Notes under the pieces: generated by a model
The model's input: the letters and a program-made list of their open reading frames with translations, nothing else
The model's database searches: none
Told to the model about the DNA's origin: nothing
From: Deltaproteobacteria bacterium
Lineage (GTDB): Bacteria; Desulfobacterota; GWC2-55-46
Direction: 5' to 3'
Assembly: GCA_016177845.1 (NCBI GenBank)
Contig: JACOUO010000003.1
Span: forward strand, 1 to 64,000
DNA: 64,000 nt
Shown here: one piece after another, positions 42,918-51,830 of the stretch
Numbering within the stretch: position 1 is the stretch's first letter
Layout: every line of letters begins with the position of its first letter
Made by a program: the position numbers and the translations under genes

Positions 42918-43964
42918 ATGAAAAATCTCAGAGACCTGTCATATGAAGACCTCCTTGCCGAAGTAGCTGAACTCGGTGAAAAGCCTTACAGGGCCGAGCA
43001 GCTCTACGGCTGGATATTCCATAAGAACGCTACAGAAATCGACCAGATGACCGATATCTCAAAGGTGTTGAGGGAGCGGCTCAAAGGTGAATATTACATC
43101 AAGGGGATTGAGACCCTCGATGTCAAGACCTCGCCTGACGGCACAAGAAAGTTCCTCTCCGGCCTTGAGGACGGCTGCAGGATAGAATCCGTACTCATAC
43201 CTGAGGATGACAGATTAACGCTTTGCGTCTCTTCTCAGGCAGGCTGCGCCCTCGGTTGCCAGTTCTGCATGACAGGCATGTCAGGGTTTGTCCGTAACCT
43301 GAGATTGTCTGAGCTTACGGGACAGGTTTTCTCCGCCATGAGCCTTTTAAACGAGGGTGAGCGCATAACCAATATCGTATTGATGGGCATGGGCGAGCCC
43401 TTGGCGAATTATGATAATGTGGTAAAGTTCCTTAAGATTTTGAGCGACGGAAAGGGCTTTAACTTCTCCCATAATAAGATTACCGTCTCTACCGCGGGCC
43501 TTGTGCCTGCCATACGCAAATTCGGGTATGATTCAAAGGTGAACCTTGCTGTTTCGCTCAATGCCACAACAGATGAGGTAAGAAGCCGCATAATGCCCAT
43601 CAATAAGAAATACCCGATAGATGAACTGCTGAGCGCATTAAGGGCATATCCCTTACACGGGAAAAAATACATCACCATTGAGTATGTTCTTATAAAAAAT
43701 GTGAACGATTCAATCGAGGACGCTAACAGGCTCATAAAGATACTTCGCGGAGTAGAGTGCAAGATAAATCTAATTGCCTTTAATCCTTATCCGGGCACTA
43801 AGTTCCAGAGGCCTGAGGAACAGAGGGTTAACTACTTCCATAAGATTATCTCTGATGCCGGTTATGTCGTTATAGTGAGGGCAAGCAAGGGCAGGGAGAT
43901 ACAGGCAGCGTGCGGCCAGCTCAAGGGCGCTTACGACCTTGAGGAGAACGCCCCCGGACAGTAA
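42918..43964 (+). CDS. rlmN: Dual-specificity rRNA/tRNA A2503/A37 methyltransferase RlmN
   Basis: RlmN methylates C2 of A2503 in 23S rRNA and A37 in some tRNAs by radical SAM chemistry. The 348-residue protein has the cluster motif CALGCQFCMTG (C-x3-C-x2-C), GMGEPL for SAM, and a C-terminal catalytic cysteine in QAACGQLKG. The N-terminal HhH-like region is normal. Length is typical. No accessory genes are adjacent; a new group starts with mtnP after about 150 bp. Confidence 0.96.
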   Translation: MKNLRDLSYEDLLAEVAELGEKPYRAEQLYGWIFHKNATEIDQMTDISKVLRERLKGEYYIKGIETLDVKTSPDGTRKFLSGLEDGCRIESVLIPEDDRLTLCVSSQAGCALGCQFCMTGMSGFVRNLRLSELTGQVFSAMSLLNEGERITNIVLMGMGEPLANYDNVVKFLKILSDGKGFNFSHNKITVSTAGLVPAIRKFGYDSKVNLAVSLNATTDEVRSRIMPINKKYPIDELLSALRAYPLHGKKYITIEYVLIKNVNDSIEDANRLIKILRGVECKINLIAFNPYPGTKFQRPEEQRVNYFHKIISDAGYVVIVRASKGREIQAACGQLKGAYDLEENAPGQ

Positions 43965-44112
43965 AGGGATGCCTGCAAAAAGGGGTTGACCGAAAGGCTG
44001 CCCTAATGATAAAAAACAAAGGTTGAGTTTAGAGATTTTTTTAAATAATTCAGCATCATAGCTTTCCTTTTAAGTTTCCGGTTTAAAATCAAAAAAAGAA
44101 GGAGAATGGCTG

Positions 44113-44970
44113 ATGAAGGTTGTTGGCGTCATTGGAGGAAGCGGGCTCTATGAAATGGAAGGGCTCGTTGATGTAAAATCCGTGAAGGTAGACACACCCT
44201 TTGGAGACCCGTCTGATGAATATATAACAGGGATGCTCGGCGACACAAAGATGATATTTCTGCCGAGGCACGGCAGGGGGCACAGGTTCAATCCCTCTGA
44301 GGTTAATTACAGGGCCAATATCTACGGGATGAAGAAGCTCGGAGCCGAGTGGATAATCTCAGTTTCCGCGGTAGGCTCCATGAAAGAGAATATCGCGCCG
44401 GGCCATATTGTGATAGTGGATCAGTTTGTTGACAGGACGCTTGGCAGCAGGGCGAACAGCTTTTTTACAAACGGCATTGTCGGCCATGTAGAATTTGCGG
44501 AGCCTGTCTGCGGCAACCTGAGCAAGACCTTGTACGGCGCGGCTCAGAAGGCGGGCGCAACCGTTCACATGGGCGGCACATATATCTGCATCGAAGGCCC
44601 GCAGTTTTCAACGCGGGCTGAATCAAACATATACAGGTCATGGGGAGTCGATGTTATAGGCATGACAAACATCCCTGAGGCAAAGCTTGCGAGGGAGGCA
44701 GAGATATGCTACTCAACCGTAGCCCTGTCAACTGACTATGACTGCTGGCATACCACTGAAGAGTCCGTAACAGTAGAGATGGTGCTTGAGACCATTAAAA
44801 ATAATGTGGCAATGGCAAAGGCCATCATTAAAAATGCCATCCCCGCAATAGCCGGGAAACGGGAATGTAAATGCCCCACCGCCATTAAATACGCGGTTAT
44901 AACGGATAAGAGCAGGATTAACGGAAAGACAAAGGAAGACCTCTCCCTTTTAATCGGGAAGTACCTGTAA
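44113..44970 (+). CDS. mtnP: S-methyl-5'-thioadenosine phosphorylase MtnP
   Basis: MtnP splits methylthioadenosine to adenine and methylthioribose 1-phosphate, the substrate of MtnA (24754). The 285-residue protein has VIGGSGLYEMEG, the phosphate loop LPRHGRGHRFNPSEVNYRAN and the substrate motif GMTNIPEAKLAREAEI. The match to MTA-specific phosphorylases is close to textbook. It is followed 22 bp later by a PfkB-family kinase gene, suggesting an operon. Confidence 0.95.
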   Translation: MKVVGVIGGSGLYEMEGLVDVKSVKVDTPFGDPSDEYITGMLGDTKMIFLPRHGRGHRFNPSEVNYRANIYGMKKLGAEWIISVSAVGSMKENIAPGHIVIVDQFVDRTLGSRANSFFTNGIVGHVEFAEPVCGNLSKTLYGAAQKAGATVHMGGTYICIEGPQFSTRAESNIYRSWGVDVIGMTNIPEAKLAREAEICYSTVALSTDYDCWHTTEESVTVEMVLETIKNNVAMAKAIIKNAIPAIAGKRECKCPTAIKYAVITDKSRINGKTKEDLSLLIGKYL

Positions 44971-44991
44971 GATAAAAAAATCAAGGAGCGC

Positions 44992-45903
44992 ATGATGAGC
45001 ATTCTTGTAGTAGGTTCAGTAGCGTTTGATTCAGTTGAGACACCTTTTGGCAAGGCAGATGAAGTGCTTGGCGGTTCTGCCACTTACTTCTCCACCTCAG
45101 CCAGCTATTTTACTAATGTCAAGCTTGTGGCTGTCGTGGGTGAAGACTTCCCCGATGCCCATATAACAGGCCTTAAGGGCCGCGGAATAGATATAGAGGG
45201 GCTTAAAAAAGTCCCGGGCAAGACCTTCAGGTGGAAGGGCCGTTATGATTTTGACCTGAACCAGGCGCACACGCTTGAGACCCACCTTAATGTTTTCAGC
45301 TCATTTAACCCTGAGATACCTGAGAGCTATAAGGACTCCCCCTTTGTATTCCTCGCCAATATCGACCCTGAACTTCAGATGAAGGTGCTTGAGCAGGTCA
45401 ACAAACCCAAATTCGTGGCCTGTGACACCATGAACTTCTGGATAGGCGGAAAGCCTGATGCCTTAAGAAAACTCCTTAAGCATGTGGACCTTTTTGTCAT
45501 AAACGAGGGCGAGGCAAGGGAGTTCGCCGGTGAGGCGAGCCTTGTAAAAGCCGCCAAAAAGATACTCAACGGAGGCCCCAGGATACTTATCGTAAAGAGA
45601 GGCGAATACGGCGCATTGATGTTCCACGGAGGCTCTGTATTTTCTGCCCCCGCATATCCGCTTGAGGATATCTTCGACCCCACGGGCGCGGGAGACACCT
45701 TTGCGGGCGGCCTCATGGGATACCTTGCAAACACAGGCGATGTGAGCGAGGCGAATATCAGAAGGGCTATCATCTTCGGAAGCGTAATGGCCTCGTTTAA
45801 TGTTGAGGCCTTCAGCCTCCAGAGGCTGAACACTCTTGATCTTACAGAGATAAAAAACAGGTACAGCGAGTTTAAGCGGTTGACCCATTTCGAAGATATA
45901 TGA
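44992..45903 (+). CDS. PfkB/ribokinase-family sugar kinase
   Basis: This 303-residue kinase has N-terminal GSVAFDSVETPFGKADEVLGG, where the glycine-rich substrate lid begins, and the C-terminal PfkB signature DPTGAGDTFAGGLMG with the catalytic aspartate. The substrate is unknown (a sugar, nucleoside or sugar phosphate). It directly follows mtnP in the same direction. A link to MTA-derived ribose or nucleoside metabolism is plausible from context only. The start could equally be the second ATG, at 44995. Confidence 0.88.
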   Translation: MMSILVVGSVAFDSVETPFGKADEVLGGSATYFSTSASYFTNVKLVAVVGEDFPDAHITGLKGRGIDIEGLKKVPGKTFRWKGRYDFDLNQAHTLETHLNVFSSFNPEIPESYKDSPFVFLANIDPELQMKVLEQVNKPKFVACDTMNFWIGGKPDALRKLLKHVDLFVINEGEAREFAGEASLVKAAKKILNGGPRILIVKRGEYGALMFHGGSVFSAPAYPLEDIFDPTGAGDTFAGGLMGYLANTGDVSEANIRRAIIFGSVMASFNVEAFSLQRLNTLDLTEIKNRYSEFKRLTHFEDI

Positions 45904-45937
45904 TATAATTCAAGCATTTACAAGAACAAGGGAGCCT

Positions 45938-46690
45938 GTGGATAAATTTTTTAGAAATTTATTTCTGTTTTTGGCGCTATTCGCGTTCGTGGCCTGCGGC
46001 CCGACCATGGCCAAGAGAAAGGACGAATCCCAGATACATTACAAGATGGGCATAGTCCATTTCAATGAGAAGAACTATACAGAGTCGCTTAAGGAGCTTA
46101 CGACTGCAATCGCTAAATATCCTGAAGAGGCTTCATACCATAACGCCATAGGGCTGGTCTATTTTCAGAAGGGCATGAACACAGAGGCGATAGCCTCGAT
46201 GAAAAAGGCGATAGCGCTTGACCCGAAGTCCTCCGAGGCCCATGTAAATCTCTCCGCCATATATATTGTGGAACGCAGGTGGGACGATGTTATTTTTGAG
46301 TCCCGCGAGGCGCTGAAAAATATCTTCTACAGGACGCCTGAGTACGCTTACTTCAACATGGGCTGGGCGCACTACAACAAGAGTAATTACAGGGAAGCGG
46401 TTGAGAGCTACAGGAAGGCAGTTGACCTGAACCCTAACTATGCCCTTGCCTATTACAACATGGGCATAGCCCTTGAGAAGATGAACAGCACAAAGGAATC
46501 GGTAGCTGCCTATGAGAGGGCAATAAAGGCCTCTCCGGCCTTTATTGACGCTCACTACAATCTTGGCGTAGCCCTTGTCAAACAGAAAGACAAGGCCGGG
46601 GCATTGAGGGCTTTTGAGAAAGTGCTCGAGATATCCCCGGAAGGCGAAAAGGCCCAGTCGGCAAGGGATTACATAAATCTTATCAAATAA
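45938..46690 (+). CDS. TPR-repeat lipoprotein (PilF/PilW-like)
   Basis: This 250-residue exported lipoprotein begins at GTG 45938, after GGGAG. The signal peptide ends in a lipobox (FLALFAFVAC-GP), so Cys-20 would be lipidated. The rest is at least six TPR repeats, for example AIGLVYFQKGMNTEAIASMKKAI and YYNMGIALEKMNSTKESVAAYER. The pattern resembles PilF-type pilotins but is generic; a partner cannot be read off. It lies 34 bp after the kinase gene, in the same direction. Confidence 0.85.
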   Translation: MDKFFRNLFLFLALFAFVACGPTMAKRKDESQIHYKMGIVHFNEKNYTESLKELTTAIAKYPEEASYHNAIGLVYFQKGMNTEAIASMKKAIALDPKSSEAHVNLSAIYIVERRWDDVIFESREALKNIFYRTPEYAYFNMGWAHYNKSNYREAVESYRKAVDLNPNYALAYYNMGIALEKMNSTKESVAAYERAIKASPAFIDAHYNLGVALVKQKDKAGALRAFEKVLEISPEGEKAQSARDYINLIK

Positions 46691-46791
46691 CAGAGAGGCA
46701 ATTCCTGCCTTTTTACACCTGCGCAAAGCAAATCACGCTAAAAATCAGATTGGACTTGGGCAGGCTTTTTTAATGGAAGCAAGAGGAAAAA

Positions 46792-47853
46792 ATGGAAAGT
46801 CCGGGCGAATACCTTAAAAGGGAAAGGGAATTAAGAGGGGTCACCATAACAAAGGTCTTCGAGGCTACAAGGATACCTCTGAAGTTTCTTCAGGCCATAG
46901 AGGCTGATGATTATGAAGGGCTGCCCCATCCCACCTTTGTAAAAGGTTATATAAAATCGTACTGCAAGTTTCTGGGAATCGACGAGAACGACACAACTCT
47001 CAGGTATGAGATATTCCTTAAGGAAAAGGCTGAAAGAGATGAGCCTGACCCTGAAGTGCGCGCGCGCAATGTAAAAGCGGCGGCAAACAGGAAAAAGGAA
47101 TTCCAGCCGATAAAGCTGATATCGAACAATACCCGCAATATCCTGATTGCCACAGCCGTGGGTATCGTAATAATAATAGCCGTATGGGCATTCTCGCCCT
47201 CAGCTCCTGTTGAGCAGCCCGAAGAGGTAGCAAAGGTAGAGGCCCCGCAGGCGCAGCCCGCACCCGCGGCAGAGCCGCCGCAGGCAGTTGAGGCAATTCC
47301 TCAGCCGCAGGCAGCCGCGCCTGTCCAGACCGCGCCTGTGCCGGGCAAACCTGCTCAGGTCAAACCTCCTGAGGCAGTCAGGCCTGAAGCGGCAGTTAAG
47401 CAGGAACCTGTAAAGCCAACAGCCCCTGCTGTGCAGGCTCAAACAGAAGATAAAAAACACTTCCTTACAGCTTCGGCAAATGAATCTGTCTGGATAAAGA
47501 TAAGGATAGATAACGGGGACGCTACAGAGGTGTACCTGCGCCAGGGTGAGAAGGTAAATTGGAAGGCCTCTGACAACTTTTCCCTCCTCATAGGTAACGC
47601 AGGCGGCGTTTCCCTTACATATGACGGTAAGCCTGTAAATAATCTGGGGATATCGGGAGAGGTAGTAAGCCTTAAACTGCCCAGAGCCCAGGCAGTTATC
47701 CAGCCAAGGCAGCATGCGCCTCAGGCCCCAAGGGTGCAAAAGCCCGTCCAGCCTGTTCAGCCTCAGGCTCCTAAGGCAGATAAGCCTCAGGTTCAAACGC
47801 AGCCCGTAGAGCCTCAGCCGCAGGCGCAGCCTGCAGACGGAGTTCAGCAATAA
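46792..47853 (+). CDS. RodZ-like transmembrane HTH protein
   Basis: This 353-residue single-pass membrane protein has an N-terminal RodZ-type helix-turn-helix (ESPGEYLKRERELRG...PTFVKGYIKSYCKFLGID; about 1-65), a basic linker (to about 112), one membrane helix (NILIATAVGIVIIIAVWAF), then a long Pro/Ala/Gln linker, a beta-rich DUF4115-like domain (ESVWIKIRIDNGDATEVYLR) and a second Pro/Gln-rich tail. This matches cell-shape protein RodZ, which ties MreB to the envelope. The two proline-rich arms are longer than usual. Confidence 0.82.
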   Translation: MESPGEYLKRERELRGVTITKVFEATRIPLKFLQAIEADDYEGLPHPTFVKGYIKSYCKFLGIDENDTTLRYEIFLKEKAERDEPDPEVRARNVKAAANRKKEFQPIKLISNNTRNILIATAVGIVIIIAVWAFSPSAPVEQPEEVAKVEAPQAQPAPAAEPPQAVEAIPQPQAAAPVQTAPVPGKPAQVKPPEAVRPEAAVKQEPVKPTAPAVQAQTEDKKHFLTASANESVWIKIRIDNGDATEVYLRQGEKVNWKASDNFSLLIGNAGGVSLTYDGKPVNNLGISGEVVSLKLPRAQAVIQPRQHAPQAPRVQKPVQPVQPQAPKADKPQVQTQPVEPQPQAQPADGVQQ

Positions 47854-47937
47854 GAGAAGACCTGTTTTTTTACTTTTTTTGTGGCAGAATTACTATTCAG
47901 AGATAAAGGCGGATATCATTTTTTAAGGGGAGACTCT

Positions 47938-48648
47938 ATGGAATCTATAATCAGGTGCAGAAAATGCGGCAAGAAGATGAAATCCCAACGCGTAGATGAT
48001 TACAGGATTAAGATATCATGCACTTGCGGTTTTTCGGAATACAGGACAGCCCCGGCTGCAAGCAAGGCGATAAACCCGCATTTTTCAAGGGAGAGCCTGC
48101 TTCCGCTTACTTTTGACGACAGCGGAAGGTTTTTCTTTGAGCAGCAGGCTGACAGGGAACAGAAAGAGATTATCACGCTTGAAGAGATAAGCATGCTTGC
48201 CTCCTCAGACTACAATCTCCATGATGTTCTCAAGGGCGTTGTGGAAAAGACAGCCAAGAGGCTCGGCGTTGATATCTGCTCAGTCTATATCTGGGACGGC
48301 GAATACCTTATCTTAAGCGGTACATACGGGCTTGCGCAGGAGGCTGTGGGCAACGCGAAATTAAAAATAGGCGAAGGCATCACCGGCTCTGCGGTACAGG
48401 CGAAAAGGCCTCTTCTCATTGAAGATGTCTCAAAGGATGAGAGATACAAGTACTTCCCTGAGACAAAAGAAGAGCAGTACAAGATAAAGACAATGTACTC
48501 ATACCCGATATTCTCAGGCGAAGAGCCGTTCGGCGTACTTAACGCCCAGACGGTAGTCACAAGAGAGTTCAAGGAAGATGAGGTTTATTTTGTATCTGTC
48601 ATAGCAAACCTTATCCTCGGTGCGGTAAAGATGAGGAAGAGGCGCTGA
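47938..48648 (+). CDS. Zinc-ribbon/GAF-domain sensor protein
   Basis: The start is placed at ATG 47938, after AGGGGAG with five-base spacing; a GTG at 47881 would add 19 residues but has no ribosome site. The 236-residue protein begins with a probable zinc ribbon (C7-x2-C10 and C28-x-C30). A GAF domain follows from about 80 (LGVDICSVYIWDGEYLILSGTYG, GEGITGSAV, PIFSGEEPFGVLNAQ). GAF domains bind small ligands such as nucleotides or haem. No output domain is present, so it may act on a partner. Confidence 0.82.
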   Translation: MESIIRCRKCGKKMKSQRVDDYRIKISCTCGFSEYRTAPAASKAINPHFSRESLLPLTFDDSGRFFFEQQADREQKEIITLEEISMLASSDYNLHDVLKGVVEKTAKRLGVDICSVYIWDGEYLILSGTYGLAQEAVGNAKLKIGEGITGSAVQAKRPLLIEDVSKDERYKYFPETKEEQYKIKTMYSYPIFSGEEPFGVLNAQTVVTREFKEDEVYFVSVIANLILGAVKMRKRR

Positions 48649-48655
48649 AAAAACC

Positions 48656-50074
48656 GTGTCAGCTGAACGCAGGATTTCTAAAAAGCCGGCCTTAAAAGCC
48701 ATCCTTAAGCAGGATGGCAAGGCCGGCTTTTTTTCTGTCCTTATACTTTTAATCATTGCCGCGGCCTTATATTACTTCTTCTATCCCCGTGAGAATACCA
48801 CTGATATAACTGCCGCTCCCAAAGCGATTTCACAGATTGAGAATCTTGAATTCAAAACAGACCCTGAAGTCCTGCCTGCATCGCAGGAAAGCGGTTCTTC
48901 AGTCGCCTCTGTTCAAAATGAAAACCTTGAGAGCGCGCAAGAGGCGTATAAGACAGGCAATTATCAACAGGCCGCTGAGCTTCTGAGAGAGGCCCTGAGG
49001 GAAAACCCTGATTCGGCTGCCATAAAGACCGCGCTTGCCAGAAGCCTTAACAGGGTCGCACTTACCTATTACAACGAGGGCAATTATCCGAAGGCAAAGG
49101 AACTCCTGAAAGAGGCTATTGATAACGCAGGCGAGCCGCTTATGCTGGAGAACCTTGCCAATGTCCATCTCAAGCTTGATGAGCTTGAGGAGGCCGCAGC
49201 CGCCCTTGAACCCGTTAGATCAGACCCGAAGATGCAGAAGGTATTAAAGGGCATCTATACCCAGCTTGGAGGGCGTAATTACAGGAACGGCAATATCAGG
49301 GAGGCAATCGATTATTATGAAAAAGGCATTGCAATAGACCCTTCCGATGTTTTTTTGAACAGGGCCCTGAAGAGTATAAGGGCTGAGTATGCGGTGGAAG
49401 GTCGGATGAGCAGCAACTCCGCAAGCCACTTCCTTGTGAAGTTTGACGGAGGAGAGAACGCCGCAGCAGGCCACCTCATTGGGATGCTCCTTGAGGAGGC
49501 GTACATCAAGGTTGGTTCAGACCTGAACTTCTATCCTGATGACAGGATAGAGGCCCTGCTGTACTCAAGGGAGACTTTCAGGGATATAACGAGGTCGCCC
49601 GCATGGGCCGGGGCTATATTCGACGGCAGGATAAAGATACCGGCGGGGGGCATCTATGAAAAGACGGCTGAGCTTGAGAAGGTCATCTTCCATGAGTACA
49701 CGCACGCGGTTGTGCACAGGCTCTCAGGCGGAAGAGCGCCGACATGGCTCAATGAGGGAATAGCCCAGTACGAAGAGGGTAAATCCGCTTACGAATACAG
49801 GGAAGACTTGCGTGAGCTCGGTAAAAGCGGCAAGGTTAGCCTGAGGATGCTGGAGGGCTCTTTTATGGGGTTCAATAGAAATACCGCCTCAGCGGCATAT
49901 ATCATCAGCCTTTCCTCAACTGAGTATATTATCAAGGAGTTCGGCGTTTTTTCAGTACGGAAAATACTGGAGAACCTTAAGAGCGGGATGACCCTTGACA
50001 GCGCGATATCGTCTGCCATATACCTCTCGTATGATGAGTTTGAGAAGAGCTGGCTTGAGCACATCAGCAGGTGA
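48656..50074 (+). CDS. TPR protein with MA-type zinc metallopeptidase domain
   Basis: This 472-residue protein (GTG start 48656) has one N-terminal membrane anchor (FFSVLILLIIAAALYYFFY), TPR repeats (about 90-240), then a peptidase domain with VIFHEYTHAVVHRL, a full HExxH zinc site, and downstream WLNEGIAQYEEG carrying the third ligand glutamate as in gluzincins. It is therefore a periplasmic-side anchored zinc peptidase, probably active. Substrate unknown. It starts 8 bp after the GAF gene, so these genes form an operon. Confidence 0.85.
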   Translation: MSAERRISKKPALKAILKQDGKAGFFSVLILLIIAAALYYFFYPRENTTDITAAPKAISQIENLEFKTDPEVLPASQESGSSVASVQNENLESAQEAYKTGNYQQAAELLREALRENPDSAAIKTALARSLNRVALTYYNEGNYPKAKELLKEAIDNAGEPLMLENLANVHLKLDELEEAAAALEPVRSDPKMQKVLKGIYTQLGGRNYRNGNIREAIDYYEKGIAIDPSDVFLNRALKSIRAEYAVEGRMSSNSASHFLVKFDGGENAAAGHLIGMLLEEAYIKVGSDLNFYPDDRIEALLYSRETFRDITRSPAWAGAIFDGRIKIPAGGIYEKTAELEKVIFHEYTHAVVHRLSGGRAPTWLNEGIAQYEEGKSAYEYREDLRELGKSGKVSLRMLEGSFMGFNRNTASAAYIISLSSTEYIIKEFGVFSVRKILENLKSGMTLDSAISSAIYLSYDEFEKSWLEHISR

Positions 50075-50159
50075 GAGAACGGACATAAAAGGGCTTTTAA
50101 AATAAAAGCCTTTATGGTATATTACATGATTGAAATTAACCCCGGAGGGAGAAAGTTTT

Positions 50160-50759
50160 ATGCGGATAAAGAACTATTTTCTTGTAGCAGCAAGCGTAAT
50201 GATGCTCGTTGTTTCGGGCTGCAGCAGCGAAAAAAAGCAGGAGAGCGCAAATCCGCCTGCAACTGCTGAGCAGGGCCAGGGAGGCGGTCAGGGCATGCCT
50301 GAAGGTCATCCTCCAACAGGCGGCGCGCCCACAGATGACATGCAGAAGGTCGCCCACGCAAACATAAAGACACAGAAGACAGTCGTCATATCAGATGCAA
50401 TAAAGGCAAAGTACAAGGAAGTAAAGCTCGAGATCGTGGATAACTCCACAAAGGCCAAAGAGGTTGCCACAATAAAGGTCGGCGATACAGTGCAGCTTAC
50501 AAAGGACGGCTACAAGTTAAAGGTAGAGTCTTTTGTGCCTGACTACGCGATTGCTGACAACCGCATTGAGTCAAGGTCAGCCGAGCCCAATAACCCGGCT
50601 GTTCTTGTTGAGCTTCTCCAGAATGACAAGAGTGTTGCAAAGGGCTGGATATTCAGGGACTTCCCGGAGTTCAACAACTATAAGAACGAAAGGTTCCCTC
50701 TTGCGCTCGTACTTCCGGCAGCCGCTAAAAAGGCCCCGGCAGCTCCCGCAAAGAAGTAA
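50160..50759 (+). CDS. Lipoprotein with DUF2155-like domain
   Basis: The start is set at ATG 50160, behind GGAGGGAG; the in-frame TTG at 50130 overlaps that ribosome site. The 199-residue protein has a lipoprotein signal peptide (MRIKNYFLVAASVMMLVVSGC). After it come a Gly/Pro/Gln-rich linker (about 25-58) and a C-terminal domain with VGDTVQLTKDGYKLKVESFVP and VLVELLQNDKSVAKGWIFRD. The latter looks like the DUF2155 fold seen in exported proteins. It ends AAKKAPAAPAKK. Function unknown. A terminator follows at 50788. Confidence 0.75.
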   Translation: MRIKNYFLVAASVMMLVVSGCSSEKKQESANPPATAEQGQGGGQGMPEGHPPTGGAPTDDMQKVAHANIKTQKTVVISDAIKAKYKEVKLEIVDNSTKAKEVATIKVGDTVQLTKDGYKLKVESFVPDYAIADNRIESRSAEPNNPAVLVELLQNDKSVAKGWIFRDFPEFNNYKNERFPLALVLPAAAKKAPAAPAKK

Positions 50760-50787
50760 TCTTTTAAAGTCAGGAATTTTTATCTAA

Positions 50788-50821
50788 AGAGCCCCTGTTG
50801 ATTACTGCGCAGGGGCTTTTG
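50788..50821 (+). terminator. Intrinsic terminator after the lipoprotein gene
   Basis: AGCCCCTG (50790-50797) pairs with CAGGGGCT (50810-50817), followed by TTTTGATTTT. Confidence 0.85.
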
Positions 50822-50920
50822 ATTTTCCTTTTTGCTATTTTAAAGCTTTGACTTTGAATCGGAAGTATGCTTAATTTATAAGTCCCGCAGAATTGGGCTT
50901 ATGCTTATAAACCAGTATGT

Positions 50921-51010
50921 GGAGAGATGCCCGAGAGGCTGAAGGGGGCTGACTCGAAATCAGTTGTTCCGTTTACGGAACCGGGGGTTCAAATCCCTCT
51001 CTCTCCGCCA
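50921..51010 (+). tRNA. tRNA-Ser (anticodon CGA)
   Basis: This 90-base gene includes an encoded CCA. The acceptor stem GGAGAGA pairs with TCTCTCC, and the anticodon stem-loop GCTGA-CTCGAAA-TCAG gives CGA. A long variable arm (TTGTTCCGTTTACGGAACC) and T-arm GGGGTTCAAATCCCT are typical of class II serine tRNA. It reads codon UCG. The gene is followed at once by the repeated element 50991-51206. Confidence 0.95.
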
Positions 51011-51206
51011 ATTTAGCTCTGCGGCCTGTTGGGATTTGAAGGCAGCTTTGCGCCGACCGACAGGGAGGATGAGGGCGCAGGACGCGCCCGGAAGAAAAGC
51101 TGGCAGGGCCGGAACAAGGAGGCAGGATGCCGACGACTGAAGGCAAAATCCCTCTCTCTCCGCCAATTTAGCTCTGCGGCCTGTTGGGATTTGAAGGCAG
51201 CTTTGC
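50991..51206 (+). repeat. 155-bp tRNA-Ser 3'-end element, copy 1
   Basis: A 61-bp segment starting in the T-arm of tRNA-Ser(CGA) (50991-51051) recurs exactly at 51146-51206, separated by 94 bp. Each segment contains the last 20 tRNA bases including CCA, plus 41 bp of flank. The spacer, 51052-51145, holds GGGCGC-AGGAC-GCGCCC (hairpin) and is about 85% like the spacer of copy 2. The first flank also carries GGGATTTGAA (51031-51040), the exact reverse complement of the tRNA T-arm TTCAAATCCC (50988-50997). Confidence 0.85.
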
Positions 51207-51251
51207 TTTTAAAAATATTCGGTTCAAATTAAGATTTTTTAGTATATAATT

Positions 51252-51551
<300 letters not shown>

Positions 51552-51633
51552 CAGCTTTTCCGCTATAGATTATTTTTAAACTTGACATATATGTGAACGA
51601 GGCTTTACCCGTCCTCTTTTGATTTTTTAGAAA

Positions 51634-51765
51634 CTTGCGGGTGTTATTGATAGCTGGGTCTTGCGCAATGGAAGCTTGCGAATTCCGCCAGGTCCGGAAG
51701 GAAGCAACGGTAGCAAATTTTTCCATGTGCCGCGAGGGTGCCTAGCTATCAATAATGCCCGCAAG
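51634..51765 (+). ncRNA. ffs: Signal recognition particle RNA (4.5S type)
   Basis: The core CCAGGTCCGGAAGGAAGCA with the conserved GGAA-type loop is the domain-IV signature that binds Ffh. The ends pair over about 22 bases: CTTGCGGG...TATTGATAGCT at the 5' side with AGCTATCAATAATGCCCGC at the 3' side. Length is about 132 bases. It lies directly before dnaX, a common gene order. The exact ends are set by the helix, not by a promoter. Confidence 0.93.
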
Positions 51766-51830
51766 CCCTCAACCCTACTGCAACTTGCCGCCAGAAACAC
51801 TAAACCCACACTGGCAGGCTTTTAATCAGG

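Noticed and set aside
47200-47850. Minus-strand frame of 216 codons opposite the RodZ-like gene
   Set aside because: It is a by-product of the Pro/Ala/Gln-rich codons of the real gene; its product is an Arg/Leu-rich low-complexity chain.
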